DNA from: Dendrophyllia cribrosa
Taxonomy: Eukaryota; Cnidaria; Anthozoa; Scleractinia; Dendrophylliidae
DNA: 64,000 nucleotides
Direction of reading: 5' to 3'
Assembly: GCA_024195265.1 (NCBI GenBank)
Contig: JAJLRJ010000011.1
Span: 24,354,527 to 24,418,526, forward strand
Under the pieces are notes generated by a model. That model was not told the origin of the DNA, searched no databases, and was given only the letters and a program-made list of their open reading frames with translations. Position numbers and translations under genes: made by a program. Below, in pieces: positions 21,158 to 32,438 of the stretch (positions are counted from its first letter, which is position 1; each line of letters starts with the position of its first letter).

Positions 21158-21895
21158 AAGCTATGATCAGAAAGCAACTTATATGATATTTTTTCATCAA
21201 CACACAAATAAACAAAAATCTTGAAGAAATGGTTGAACTGGACGGACATTTAAATGACAGAAGTAGAATTTGGTTCCTAGACTGCGACACCAGCAAATGG
21301 TTAGATCTTCCTGTTTCTCGATCTCAGTGATGATCACACAAATATGGCGATCTTCTCTCAAATGTGGGAGCGTAAACAAACAAGCCATGAGCGCCTAACG
21401 AGCACTTCCTGTGTGAGCACCAACATGAAATCGGCTTCGTTAAGTTTTCAAAATTGACCGCTTAATGGATGAGACCGTAAAGTGCATAACAACTGACAGC
21501 CCGATGGAAATTATTCGAATGTTAGAAAAAAGGAAGGGGGTATTTTCCCGCTCCTAAACGCGATAAACATAAAAAAAGTGGAAAAATGCTCAAGACTTTT
21601 CAATGGGACAGTTTTATTAACAAACTGAAAAATTAAAACCATGCATACTGTAATATATGGGCAAGGGAATGATTCTAGGAGTGAAGGGATTAAGGTTGCA
21701 TGATAACAAATCTAGAACAAGAACCAAACTCGTATTCAATATAAAAAGAAGAACCATAATGTTAGGGTTTTGGATGTTTCTGTATATATGTCTATAGTGC
21801 AACTTGTAAATACATCAAATTGCATTTACGTTATCATAGGAAATACAAAATACCAAAACGGAATTAATTACCTATATGATAAAGCAGTTTTCAAT
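21158..21895 (+). other. 3' flank of GPCR copy 1, duplicated at 37.7 kb
   Basis: 21690-21895 (CTCGTATTCAATATAAAAAG, GTTAGGGTTTTGGATGTTTC, GGAATTAATTACCTATATGA) matches 37760-37940 closely, and 21540-21650 resembles 29680-29800 after copy 2. No gene is seen. Confidence 0.6.
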
Positions 21896-23020
21896 AGTGT
21901 TTGTGCGGATGACGTCACAAACTTACCGGCGGCCATGTTGGAGGACTGACGTAATCAAAATGGTGACTGAAACAACATAACTTGAGCTTCCGATGCTGTC
22001 AAATATGCTAAAATCTCGAAGGCCTCATTCAGAAACCTCCTGTGAGTGTTCTATATTTGTTTGGAAATGCCAAGCGCTTCGAAAAATTATTCTGGTTTTG
22101 TAGTTGACGAATTCTCCGAGGTTGTGCATACTATTAAATCGCTATGTTTTCGACATTCATATTTTCTAAGTGTCGAGAACACAGCGACTTTCTCGTATGC
22201 ACAAGTTCGGAGAATTCGTCAACTACAAAACCAAAATAACTTTTCGAAGCGCTTGGCATTTCTAAATAAAGATAGAATACTCTTAGAAGGTTTAAATGAA
22301 GCTTTTCGTGAAAATTCTGTGAGAATTTCTGAGGCATTTTTGAAGACTGCTTTGAAGTTCGTGCCCGGCTGCCGGGCTCACGCTACTATTAATCGCTGAA
22401 GGTTTTCCACTAGTTCCAACCCAAATTCCCTGAAAATCAACCGTACTTTTTGCTTTCCAACAGAAAATAGCGGTTTCCTTGGCTAAATAGTAAGCACTCG
22501 GGGAACAAGTTCCCCACAGAAACCTGACTTCGAAACAAAATTTCGTGCAAACAAATTGCAGCGTGCAATCAAGGAACCGACAAACTAGCTAAAAAGACGC
22601 GCTACAAAACTGATTCTACGATTTGTCGCGACCATGAAAATGATTCCATTTTATAAGAAATATTGTTGACGTGAAACCGATTTCATAAGTGTGGCTGATT
22701 TTCTACTCTGTGATAATGTTTACAAGGTTTAAAAAAATCGCGCCGGCAAATCGGCAAATTGAATTGATCGAAACAAATACGGCCCTAATTATCGAAAGAA
22801 AAGGGTTTTGGGGATTTAAATTAGCACAAATGACAAAAAGACACTGTACATCAGCTACCTTTTCGATTTTAATTCACAACGTTAAAGGAAACACGAGTTA
22901 TGATTTCAAAAGCGCTCGCACTGCCCGCTCTCTAGAAGGTAAACACAGGGAAAACCCAACAAAGTGGTCCTCCAACATGGCGGACGGTAATTCAAGGGTC
23001 ACGTGAGCGCACACACTCTA
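21896..23020. mobile_element. Long TIR element inserted into MITE D
   Basis: The left end AGTGTTTGTGCGG and the right end GCGCACACACTCT are inverted. Inward, GGCCATGTTGGAGGAC (21934) is matched by GTCCTCCAACATGGC (22967). The sister site at ~37944 reads TTTTCAATTGAGTATCG without the insert, consistent with a 2-bp AT duplication. No transposase frame is seen, so it is non-autonomous. A strong internal hairpin lies at 22063-22263. Confidence 0.75.
22063..22263. repeat. Internal palindrome, arms ~66 bp
   Basis: GAAATGCCAAGCGCTTCGAA at 22064 and the following TTGTAGTTGACGAATTCTCC are repeated inverted at 22197-22263 (GGAGAATTCGTCAACTAC, CGAAGCGCTTGGCATTTC). The loop is ~70 bases. Overlapping open frames on both strands are by-products. 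Confidence 0.8.
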
Positions 23021-23339
23021 TTGAGTATCGAAAGTAATTCCGCGATTGCCTTGGTTTTGCATTGCTACGGCTTGTGATTGGCTAAGAAATTTCGCGCCAC
23101 TTTTTCGACCAATTAGAAGTGAAACCAAACTCATTCGTGACTTGCTCACACGCGTTTTCCCGCGCTTGGCGCCGGCTACATGTATTTGGTTTGAGTTCTG
23201 ATTGGTTCATTGGATTGTCTGCCTCTGTTGTGATTGGCCAGAGTAATTACTCTGATTTTAGTTTTACGACACTCAAACGAAAACCGCTCTATTTGCAGAG
23301 GTGTTCTTTCAAAAACAAATTTCTATGCAATAAATGAAT

Positions 23340-24160
23340 CAATTTCTATCTCAACAATAAATATATATTTTTTATTTCTTAACAAATTTTTTTTATCTTC
23401 TTAGAATATAATAAAGGTAATTAATTCCTATTTCGCATTTTGTACTTTCTATGACAACTTTTCTGCAATTAGGTGGTATATAAATATTATATCGTAACTA
23501 ATTTCAAATATGCTTGAAATGCCCTGTATTATCATTCACGTATAGTTGATAAAAACTTTGTTAACGGTTTTTTCCATGTTCTCTGTTTGGTTTCGAAGGA
23601 GAATACACTTGTAGACTTGTAAATATATTTCAATCAATAATAGTATTCAGAATGAACTGTTAGTATACTAGTGATGGTGTGTAATACCTTTTTATTATAC
23701 ACTTGAGAACATTTTGCTTTTTGCAGAGTTTTTGAATGCCAATTTAATGTCCATATCAGTTACTTTGGACGGTCATACACATTTAAAACTAAATGTACAA
23801 ATGACCTCCTGGTTTAAAAGTCAAATAAGAAACACAAACTAAGGGGGGTGTCTTTCTGGATCAGAACTGCCCATTATGTGACAACTAGTAAAATATTGTT
23901 ACCATAGCAACACAAGAATAAAAACTAGCCGTTTGTATTTCCGAGCCGGTATAATTTATATTTCGATTCTATGAGCATTTACTTTATGTGTATGTAATAA
24001 GCACCATGTGGTATGGTGCGCTAGATTCTTTGACACTGTAAAAAGGTTATCTATCCGTGATAAATCTATTGTCTACCTTCCGGGCGCTAGCGTTTAAAAA
24101 CAACCAAGGGATAGAGTACGGGCTAATATATCGTGCTTTCATAGTTAGTAAGAACAGTGG
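23340..24160. other. Duplicated 3' flank, no gene
   Basis: The stretch around 23560-23660 (ACTTGTAGACTTGTAAATAT, TCCATGTT) and 23990-24040 (GTAATAAGCACCATGTGGTA) recurs around 55760-55830 and 56395-56420. It is AT-rich with no coding signal. Confidence 0.55.
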
Positions 24161-24167
24161 CTTGCTT

Positions 24168-24366
24168 TAAGGTGATGTTACACGGCACGATTCGCGACAT
24201 GGGTGCACGCACGATTTTCTTCGCAATTTTGTCATTGCGAGTTTTTGATTCAGCTTCAAGAAACTTACAACACAAAAACACGAATTTTGCTCAAGTTGTT
24301 TCGTGTAACATACCTGTCGTTAATTTTGTTGCGCTAAAAATCGTCGTTGCGTCACCTTTATGTTAG
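24168..24366. mobile_element. MITE family C (AAGGTGATGTTACACG ends), copy 1
   Basis: It begins AAGGTGATGTTACACGGCAC and ends CGTTGCGTCACCTTTA. It shares ACGATTTTCTTCGCAATTTT and CGTGTAACATACCTGTCGTT with 38231-38460. The terminal inversion is imperfect. No coding capacity. Confidence 0.65.
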
Positions 24367-25189
24367 CTTTTGCTATTTTGAAATAGCTAGGAAGATAAAA
24401 CTAGCCAAAGGTGATAAAGCAAATATCACTTGAACAATGCCCCTATCCCTAATCCCTATCCCAGCGGGACAAATCTATTGTTTTCTTAGCGAATCACAGA
24501 CATCGTTTGGACAAGTGCAGAACTACTCAAGTATGTTAAATCATGGGCTGCCCTTTGATCTTAGACCTCCCGCAAGGAAAACTAATTTTTTTAGTAGAGA
24601 TAATGTTCTTTTGGTCTTAAAGACCATTAAAAGTGCAAAGCAGAAATATTTCAACATCCTGAAACCTTTTAAGTGTGAACAACTGTGGTCACGTGACTGA
24701 TGACGTCATAATTAAGGGGAAAAAGAGCAATTTGAAACGGGCCAAGGATGTTTATTGCAGCGGCCGGATACAATCCGTGTCCTGAATGGAGAAACATCTT
24801 CTTTCATTAAAAAGTTATTAGAAGAATAAAAGGGTTACGTGACCTTCTTTCTGAAAATTACTATTTAACGGTAAATCGCAGTCAGCCATTCAGGACAGAT
24901 TCTTAAGGGGAAAACCACAGTATTACGTTGGTATTTCAATATATACCTATTATATATCATATCGGCGGCCCATTTTCACTTTTCTTGGCGCGTAAGAAAA
25001 CCGTTATAACAGATCACGTGATGCAAACATTCCACACATAAAGTAAACACTAATTTAAGGCCATCAGGTTTTACGTTGTCACCAAGTTTGAGGATGTTTA
25101 TGTATTTCTTTTTAAAGTACATGTAATGACTCTTGACAGATTTTATGCAAATTAGGCTCTGCGTCATGCCTTAACATGCTTGAGTACTC

Positions 25190-25550
25190 CATGTACACAA
25201 ACTAACGGCTGAAAAACTCAATGTTCCAACAATTTATCGGAACATCTCCATCCTTCTAATCCTTCAATTTATCCCCCAAATACATATTTTGTTTCGCTCT
25301 TTAGAATCTTTTTATTCAATTTAGTTAGCGTTTGGCAATATAACATAAAAACTGAGTAAGCGACATTTTGCTGTTTCGGCGGAACAGTTTCCCTTTAAAA
25401 GCAATAGTTTGCAGATAATTATTTTTGTGATAAGCATTACAGGTGCTAGCATCGATCGTTTCAAAACAACCCACTTTTGTTGTACAAATATTCAAATTAA
25501 ATCGTGTACGCAATATTTGCTTTATACCGAATAATATAAAATAAGACAAA
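25190..25550 (+). other. Gene-less block A remnant
   Basis: TTTAGTTAGCGTTTGGCAAT, TAAGCGACATTTTGCTGTTT, GATAAGCATTACAGGTGCTA and TTGTTGTACAAATATTCAAA parallel the 5' flanks of the GPCRs and repeat at 38560-39320 and 57950-59030. It runs on into TTACCTACCTGCAGGATAAT, a sequence also found inverted beside the DIRS relic at ~39635. No receptor sequence follows. Confidence 0.55.
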
Positions 25551-25559
25551 CTTAAGGTT

Positions 25560-25960
25560 ACCTACCTGCAGGATAATTGTGATTCCCCTAGTACAATGCG
25601 CAGCACCAAGGAATTAAGATTCCATTCTACGCGAGCGGGCCTACCTCCATACTCATAGAACCTATGCACTTCATTTTTCATGGTCATGGCTTGCGGAATG
25701 TTTCGCGGGCGCGTCAGTTCGTGTGCCGCCCGCCGTTGTGCAGGGCTAGCCCGCAGGCGCGTATGACGTCGTAAATCATGCGCGTATGAAGCCACACAAC
25801 ATCCGGGATCTTAGCAATTTTGAAACCAAAGCGAGGCTTTGTTTTTCGCGTGGCTACACGGCCGAATGTCACGTCATCTCGGTAAACACTTTGATGTTTT
25901 GCTGTGTTTAGCGGAGAAAAACATTTCAAATTAAAGTAGTTGTTTCCTTGCATTTTTTCG
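25560..25960. other. GC/CpG-rich stretch without assigned gene
   Basis: This is markedly richer in G+C and CpG than its surroundings (GGGCGCGTCAGTTCGTGTGC, GCCCGCAGGCGCGTATGACG). Open frames of 74-79 aa on the minus strand have no recognisable domains. It could be a CpG-rich promoter or a transposon terminus; undecided. Confidence 0.35.
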
Positions 25961-26092
25961 CGGTTTGCTACTCAAGACAGGGATACTAATTATTTGATCA
26001 TCAGAAGCCGCTATAGTTGAAAACGAAGAGCTTTCAGGGATAAAATCTTGCTTCGAAGAACTTCAAGACAAGCAATATTGGAATTACTTTAA

Positions 26093-27330
26093 CCCTATCC
26101 AGACCGGGCTTTTTTTGACCGTCTGGGACCGGGGGGGGGCTCCAGAAGCCCCCCCTATGTAACTTTGAAACCGCTTATGCTATGGCCACCAAATTTACAC
26201 AGGATAATGTTGTCATGAATTCTAGTAACTACAGATACTTTGGTGTCATAATGACGTAACGTGACGTCATTATGACGTCATATAGTCGATTTTATTGGCT
26301 AAAACAGTCTTTCATCAATATTTTCTCAATTCTGAACATATAGCAACAAGACTTTAACAGCTACCTATTTGATGAAAGTCTTACGTTTACTAACACTTTT
26401 GGTGTTGTTAACAATAACAGTGACGTCATTATGACGTCATATACAATGAAATAACCAACTGAAACGTTCTATAAGGCATATCTCTGAAACAAACGGTAGT
26501 GTTCATACCAAACTTTCACATATTGATGCAGGAGTAAAAGTAAATGAATTCGTACACTTTGCTGCTATGGTAACAGCGTGTGACGTCATAGAAGTGATGT
26601 GTACATGTTCTTAAAAGCTGGAACAGTTATCTTTGCAAATTATGGCTTTTCATGTACGTAATGAATTAAAAAAAGCTTTCTCAAGTGAAAAGTACATTTT
26701 TATGATATTTTGACAATAAATGATTAGAGATAATGGAATTACACAGACACGTAATATACTAGAAATAAATTCTTGGATCCGCCATCTTGGATCCGCCATC
26801 TTGAATTAGTCCAAACGTGTTTATTTTGGTAAAAAACACCGAAAACTAAAGCAAATGGACTGCTAAAGCTTAGTTTATTGTGGGCAAATGTTTTACAATC
26901 CAAATATGAACCAATAATAATATTATAGAGAGAAACGACCTTTAGTAAAACTTCGATCCGCCATCCTGGATTTTGACATTTCATATTCCACATTTTCCTA
27001 AAATTACCGTTAATTAACCTTAATTAACAAACAATTATACACAATTTGATCAATTATCGCTAAATTAAGTGGAAAATATTAATTCAATAAGAAATCTTTG
27101 AAATAATCTTGATTAAAGCGAAAAATGCTAATTTTGTAAAACATATGTGTCAAAAAGCGGTTGCTATGGAAACGTCAATGTCGGTGGACAAAGGACGCTA
27201 ACGTGAAAATGTTCCCAGATAAATTTTAGGAAAAGTCACCAAATTTGGTGGTCATTGCATCGACCGTTTTGAAACGACACAACTTCAAAGTTCGAGCGGG
27301 CTCCAAAAGCCCCCCCCGGTCTGGATAGGG
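26093..27330. mobile_element. piggyBac-type TTAA element, non-autonomous (1,238 bp)
   Basis: TTAA lies at 26089-26092 and 27331-27334. The ends CCCTATCCAGACCGGG and CCCGGTCTGGATAGGG are perfect inverses. Further inward GGCCACCAAATTT is paired with AAATTTGGTGG. The interior is AT-rich, with several TGACGTCA-type words between 26240 and 26600, and no transposase frame. Its end sequence differs from the 1,011-bp TTAA elements at 3.5 and 5 kb. Confidence 0.85.
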
Positions 27331-27554
27331 TTAAGACAGCGAAAAGTGAAGTCAACAATTTAATTAAGTAGTGCCACGCTAAAAGTTTTAATGGCAACCT
27401 AGCTGCCAATATAATAGATCCCCATAAAATATGGCAACTATTAATGAATTGAGCTGTTGTCAACACTGAAAGTGAGAGTCATTGCCGATATCGAAATTGG
27501 GAACAATATATTATTTCGCCTCCAAGCATACTTCATGAAATTGGAGAGAAAAAA

Positions 27555-28025
27555 ATAGGGAGAAAATAGGGAGGACGGTGGGTGGCTAAGGGTTATATAC
27601 GGCATAATATATATTTGTTTCTTTAGCGGAAAGACGCAGGCGCCTATTATTAGAAAGGGTAATGGCTTATTAATTCACTTCCATCCCTGAATTTTGCAAT
27701 TTATCCCCAAAACTACCTGTTGTGTTCAGCTCCATAGAATCTTTAGATCCAGTTTGGTGTTAATATGGTGTCATTACGGTGTTTCGGCGTAACAATGTCC
27801 ATTTACAATCATAAATTTGCATATACAGTATTATTATTTCGTGTGGATAAGCATTACAGGTGCAAGCATTGTTACAAAGGAAACCATTTTTGTTGTGCAA
27901 ATATTCACATCAGACCATTATGCATATTGCTTTTTACAGAATAATAATAACCTCATGATGTGTCTGTGTGACACGAGCGTTTGGCTTGGGTACAATATTC
28001 GACAACAGAATAAAAAATAGACAAA
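27555..28025 (+). other. Block A copy upstream of GPCR copy 2, not joined to the start codon
   Basis: This repeats 19670-20120 (GCGGAAAGACGCAGGCGC, TTTAGATCCAGTTTGGTGTT, GATAAGCATTACAGGTGCAA). In copy 1 it ends GCAAAC and is followed at once by ATG; here it ends GACAAAC and is followed by GCCGCAAATATCAC, the start of block B. Confidence 0.6.
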
Positions 28026-28627
28026 CGCCGCAAATATCACTAATATTCATGAATACTTCCCGTATATTTATCTGATAACTTAAACCTGTGTGAGGAAAGA
28101 GAGTCAGTCAAAGCGAAGAAAGAAAAAGCAAAGTAATGTTTTTGCAAGTTAAGATTTCTCTCAAAACGCGATCATCTTTTGCCCAGTTAGCAAATTTGGT
28201 ATTTCTTCCGACCGGATATGTTAAAGGAAAACGTTGTTTTCTTTTTATACACCTGGCAGTATGTACTTGTATGTACAATCTAACAAGCGTCCTTTTTCCT
28301 GTCAAAATACGTTGAATACTTCTCAGAGAATTCATCAAGAGAAATGGAATATTGAAGACAATTATATTGCTTTTAACCAAGATAATATATTTCCGTTAAT
28401 TTTTGTGAGAACGTACGTGATGCCCCCTGTTAATAGGAACATTGCCAGTTTCTATTGAAATATATATTTGCAGACCTGACAACTGTATGACAACTGGCCG
28501 GTTATTAAACAATTCAAGTTCCCTTTAAACCCGCATAATGCTGGCAAATTACTCCGGTCAAATTGAATTAAATACAGCAGTGCGTCCTCTTAAGAAACCA
28601 TTTGAATTTGTGATAGGGACAACAAAC
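28026..28627 (+). other. Block B: 5' flank of GPCR copy 2
   Basis: This ~600-bp block precedes GPCR copies 2, 3 (47090-47757) and 4 (52630-53299). It contains AAGATTTCTCTCAAAACGCG followed by ATCATCTTTTGCC, then GTTGAATACTTCTCAGAGAA, GACAACTGTATGACAACTGG and ACTCCGGTCAAATT. Conservation over three paralogues may reflect shared promoter or leader function or simply recent duplication. Confidence 0.55.
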
Positions 28628-29665
28628 ATGAACACAACAGATGGATCAAGCTGCCCCAGTCTGCTTACCCCTACAGCGAATAAAGTGTGGCAAACCTTTG
28701 GTTACTGCCTGATGTTGGTTGCGTCGCTTGTCGGAAATTCTATCATCGGAATAATTGTCTGTACAACGCCAACCTTGAGAAAACCGATAAATTATTTCAT
28801 CGCAAACATGGCTTTCTCTGACCTACTGTATCCAATATTCCTGTTCCCGCTAAAAATAACAGAGTTGTACATGGACTCCTGGCTTATCGGTGGTCCCCTT
28901 GGCCATGCCTTGTGTAAGCTTCCATATTTTATAACCGATGTCTCGACACTTGTGTCGATTCAGAGCCTGGTTCTGATAGCAGTAGATCGATTTGTAGCTG
29001 TAGTGTTTCCCCTACGTTCCCCGCTCATCAGTCGAAAGCTGTGCCGCTTCTTCATTTCCGGAACCTGGTTCATCGCAATGGCTTTCTATTCGCCATATTT
29101 TTTCGTCTTCAAACTTGTTGAATACCCAGGAAAACTTACGTGTGAGTGGAAGTGGACTGAAGCTTTTGGAGACTACTCGTCCGTTGGAAATTACTATCTA
29201 GCAGGATTTATTGTGTTTTTTTACATCCCTATTGTTGTGTTGATAGTACTTTACTCCATCATCCTTATCAAGCTCAAGTCACAGGATCATCCAGGCGAAC
29301 ATTCGTCCGAGGCTGAGGAGCATCGCAAGAGAAGAAATAGAAAAGTGTTAAAGATGACCTTCGCTATCGTCTTAGTATTTGTGTTTTGCTGGGTTCCTTT
29401 ATCCATTACCGTTTTACTCGTTTTCTTTCCATTGAAGAGTTCGCCACTTCCTTGTGGCATCAGACGCTTTCGGTTCGTCCTTACTTTGTTTCTGTCTCGC
29501 GCAAACTGCACTATCAATCCTATCATCTGCCTAATTTTCAGTAGTAATTATCGTCAAGGTCTTAAGAGACTTCTGAACTGTTTTCGTGCAGTGCTGAGTA
29601 ACTTTTGTAAACCTACACGATGGACATCAAGCGCTTCATGGAATGTCCACACATCAAAGCTATAA
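28628..29665 (+). CDS. Class A GPCR, copy 2
   Basis: 345 aa from the start shared with its paralogues. An in-frame ATG at 28538 would add 30 residues (MLANYSGQIELN...), but that ATG is absent from the matching position upstream of copies 3 and 4, so the inner start is preferred. The protein differs from copy 1 at roughly twenty positions plus a two-residue N-terminal deletion (MNTTDGSS). GNSIIG, NMAFSDLL, DRF, the loop cysteines, FCWVP and NPIIC are all kept. It is a seven-helix plasma-membrane receptor, presumably G-protein coupled, ligand unknown. No internal stops; likely functional. Confidence 0.88.
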   Translation: MNTTDGSSCPSLLTPTANKVWQTFGYCLMLVASLVGNSIIGIIVCTTPTLRKPINYFIANMAFSDLLYPIFLFPLKITELYMDSWLIGGPLGHALCKLPYFITDVSTLVSIQSLVLIAVDRFVAVVFPLRSPLISRKLCRFFISGTWFIAMAFYSPYFFVFKLVEYPGKLTCEWKWTEAFGDYSSVGNYYLAGFIVFFYIPIVVLIVLYSIILIKLKSQDHPGEHSSEAEEHRKRRNRKVLKMTFAIVLVFVFCWVPLSITVLLVFFPLKSSPLPCGIRRFRFVLTLFLSRANCTINPIICLIFSSNYRQGLKRLLNCFRAVLSNFCKPTRWTSSASWNVHTSKL

Positions 29666-29895
29666 TCAGAAAGGGGTATTTTTCCGCTCCGGCCTTAGCA
29701 CGATCAACATTAAAAGTGGAAAAAATGCCACTTGTTTTTCGAAAAAATCTGCTCAAGAATTTTCAATGGGAAAGTTTTATTAACAAACTGAAAAATGATT
29801 CAAAGGGCTGTTAAAGCCATCTCGTTAATGCGAGAGAATGTAAGGCTAATAAAAAATCAACAACTTACAACAAGAATTGGAATAGTTGGGTGCCT

Positions 29896-30135
29896 TTGAT
29901 AGGTAAATGTAGTAAAGACGTGATAGGTGATATGTGTAAAGCTGCTAAATGGTCTATTGAAGTTGAAAGATTGAAAATGCCTGTAGGTCTAATCGTAGAG
30001 TTAGACATTACAGCCTTTGGTAGGTAAATGTAGTAAAGACGTGATAGGTAATATGTGTAAAGCTGCTAAATGGTCTATTGCAGTTGAAAGATTGAAAATA
30101 CCTGTAGGTCTAATCGTAGAGTTAGACATTACAGT
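29896..30135 (+). repeat. Tandem duplication, two ~118-bp units
   Basis: GGTAAATGTAGTAAAGACGT, GTGTAAAGCTGCTAAATGG, TGAAAGATTGAAAAT and CTGTAGGTCTAATCGTAGAG occur twice, at 29904 and 30022, with few changes. An open frame (30017-30307, 96 aa) uses the second unit and continues beyond; the first unit would encode the same peptide but is interrupted. The peptide is not recognised and is possibly a relic of a mobile-element frame. Confidence 0.6.
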
Positions 30136-30307
30136 CATAGAGGACTTAAGGGCTCTTTTAGGAGCCACCAAATCAATAAAAGTCATGAGCAACAAAAGAA
30201 TCACGAGTGTGAATGTAAACAATTTTCATGTAAATCTTGCGTATTTGTTCAAAATAGTCTCCATTTTACTGAGGCGAAACTTCAACTTGATTATATTAAG
30301 AGAATGA

Positions 30308-31425
30308 GGAGGCGAATTTGGTTGCTACGGGGGAAATTTTTGAGGAGGGATGGGGGTGGCAAAACGACTTATATTCAATCTATATTGACTAGAGAGCCCT
30401 TTTACTTAGTTAATTTTTCTATTTTTTGTATTCACAGTGTTTTAGTAGCAATGACTTGTATGGCATTACAATGGCGATTTTCTTATCAATCGAAATTTGG
30501 GAAAGATGTACAAAGGTTAAAAAATATTTCAGTACTATCTTTATTTATTGATATTTAAACAGAACTAAAATATATTGCAGCGATTTTCATTTGGGATTAA
30601 AATTGATTTACTGGCAATGTTTTTAAACAGCCAATTTATATGTGCAGTGTATATGTGGATGTATGAGACAAAACAAGAATTTTGTGCATGTGAATAAGTT
30701 TAGTAAAAAGACTTAAGAAAGGAATGTTTTCTCTAAATACTTCACTACGGTAGACCATTGTAAAAAAGGCAAATGAAAATATTTTACTTGTCGCTTTTTC
30801 CGTTGACTCAAAAATTGTGTACTTTCGGGCAGAATGGTGTCTCTTGTAGGAATAGAGCTAGTGATTAGGTTTCGTTTCCTTTTATAGCCAATTAAAAATG
30901 CGAAGCTGTTTTCAAAACATCTCGGCTTAAAGAGGCCTTGGTAAAAGCGACAAGCGACGTGGCCCCGAAAACTGCCGACACGAGACGTTCTGAACAGCGA
31001 CAAGCGACTCGATTCCGCTTCAAAAATACGACAAATTCAACAGCGACACAATAAACAGTGAGAATAGACAGCGACTTTAGAAAGTTGTGCAATTTACCAA
31101 TAAAAGTTAAACATTATTGACCATATCGTTCATATCAACACGCGACGGCCAACGGTCTGTTTTTTAATGATCTATTTGTTATTGAAACGTCTACCAACCT
31201 CGTTCCCAAGGCCCCTCTCTTCCTCTCTCTTGGATCGGACGTGCAGTTTAGAGTAGACCCTAGACTCCCGGTATACACATACATATCGGTTACCTTTGAT
31301 TTTTGGCGCTCATTTATTTCAAAGTCATCCGTTGTGTTCTGAATTCTGGTGATCTCTGGTGTTCTTATATCGTCAAATAAGGGTCAATAAGTAACTCTTC
31401 CCGTATCACAAGTACACACACAGTC
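30308..31425. other. Intergenic, no gene recognised
   Basis: Short open frames on both strands have no domain signal. Around 30945-31080 the words GCGACAAGCGAC and CAGCGACA recur, resembling a passage near 35190. Confidence 0.45.
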
Positions 31426-31530
31426 ATGGAAAAACACAAGGAGGAAAAGGGGAAAGGAAAAAACGTAAAAAAAATGTCAGAAGTCGACACAAATCTCATA
31501 AGGCTCAAAAGCCTCGGAAGGGTGGAAAAG
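31426..31530 (+). CDS. Candidate first coding exon of an unknown gene
   Basis: ATG at 31426 opens 35 codons (MEKHKEEKGKGKNVKKMSEV then DTNLIRLKSLGRVEK) that end exactly at a consensus donor, AAAAG|GTAAGT. The upstream region to ~31190 is less AT-rich and could be a leader. The peptide is lysine-rich and unrecognised. No partner exon could be assigned downstream, so this is a suggestion only. Confidence 0.25.
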
Positions 31531-32428
31531 GTAAGTCAATTCTTTTTATGGTCTTTTATGAAGTTTTGGGAAGGAACTTGATGAAGTAACCGTTGAAGAT
31601 TTCATACATCAGTGGTCGCTGGCCACCCATGATTGTAAGTTCAGAAAATTACTCTGAAATAAATGCATTGAACACTTTCGAAAATACAGTTGAACCCCGC
31701 TATTTCCAACATATCGCACTCTCATTAGACTCATATAGTAAATGACTGAAAAAGCAAATCGAAGGTCACCGAAGGGAAATGGATTTGAGTTCGACATTAC
31801 GGGGAGTTCGAGAGGTTCAACTGGTCTCAACTGTGAAACTGTAGGTGCAAATTGCGGATCAGAACCGGTTCAAAACAAGCTAGGATCATCCAATTTAAAT
31901 CTTTGATGTGTGCCACAACGCATCGGAAAAATGTTTACGTTTATCCGCGTTTGTAGATCTTTATATATAAGATATAAACATCTTAGAATTTTACGGAGAT
32001 TTTGAAGAAGAAAAGAACTGATTACTAACCATGCCCTATGACTGACCTATGGTTATTCTCTGAACGCACGTGTTGCCATTCACCGTCGCTACAATGTCTC
32101 TCATTGATCGATCAGAGTCCGTTCACGCATAATCATTTATCATTGTTCATTGCTATTTTAAGACTTAAATTCAGTCAGGAGGTCAGGACAAAAAAGTGCA
32201 TATCCTTAGAATTCCTCTATTCCTCAAAGAAAGAATTGAGAAAATATATATTTTTCCAACTTTAATTTCATTTTTAAGACAGTTTTGAGATTCGCTCTCT
32301 CCCGTTCTTTATAATCCTCCGGAAACCGGACATTCCACAAAGATAAAAAGGAAACATCACGAAAGACATCAGATCGCTGTCAAAGCCAAGCAAACACTGT
32401 AAAGCAATTCTCGCTACCTTTTGCCTCA
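31531..32428. other. No gene seen
   Basis: AT-rich sequence without recognisable repeats or coding signal; it could be intron if the exon ending at 31530 is real. Confidence 0.4.
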
Positions 32429-32438
32429 ACTAAGTCTC

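Larger units (their letters stand above)
21886..23295. mobile_element. MITE family D copy (CCAAT-rich), split by a 1.1-kb insertion
   Basis: Without the insert, the element runs AAAGCAGTTTTCAAT, then TTGAGTATCGAAAGTAATTC, to ACGACACTCAAACGAAAACC and GCTCT. Its ends are inverted (compare AGAGCGATTTTCAATTGAGT at 58625). The interior is rich in GATTGG/CCAAT words in both orientations. Sister copies lie at ~37930-38195 and 58625-58915. Confidence 0.7.

Noticed and set aside
22046..22399. 117-aa frame and its 67-aa antisense partner
   Set aside because: Both arise from the 66-bp-arm palindrome, which is why they share a peptide; there is no domain signal.
25562..25953. Two minus-strand frames in the CpG-rich stretch
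   Set aside because: GC-rich DNA opens chance frames; the two overlap in different phases and neither shows a domain or splice support.
28538..28627. 30-residue N-terminal extension of GPCR copy 2 from an upstream ATG
   Set aside because: The ATG is not present at the matching place upstream of copies 3 and 4 and the extension is not a signal peptide; the shared MNTT start is preferred.
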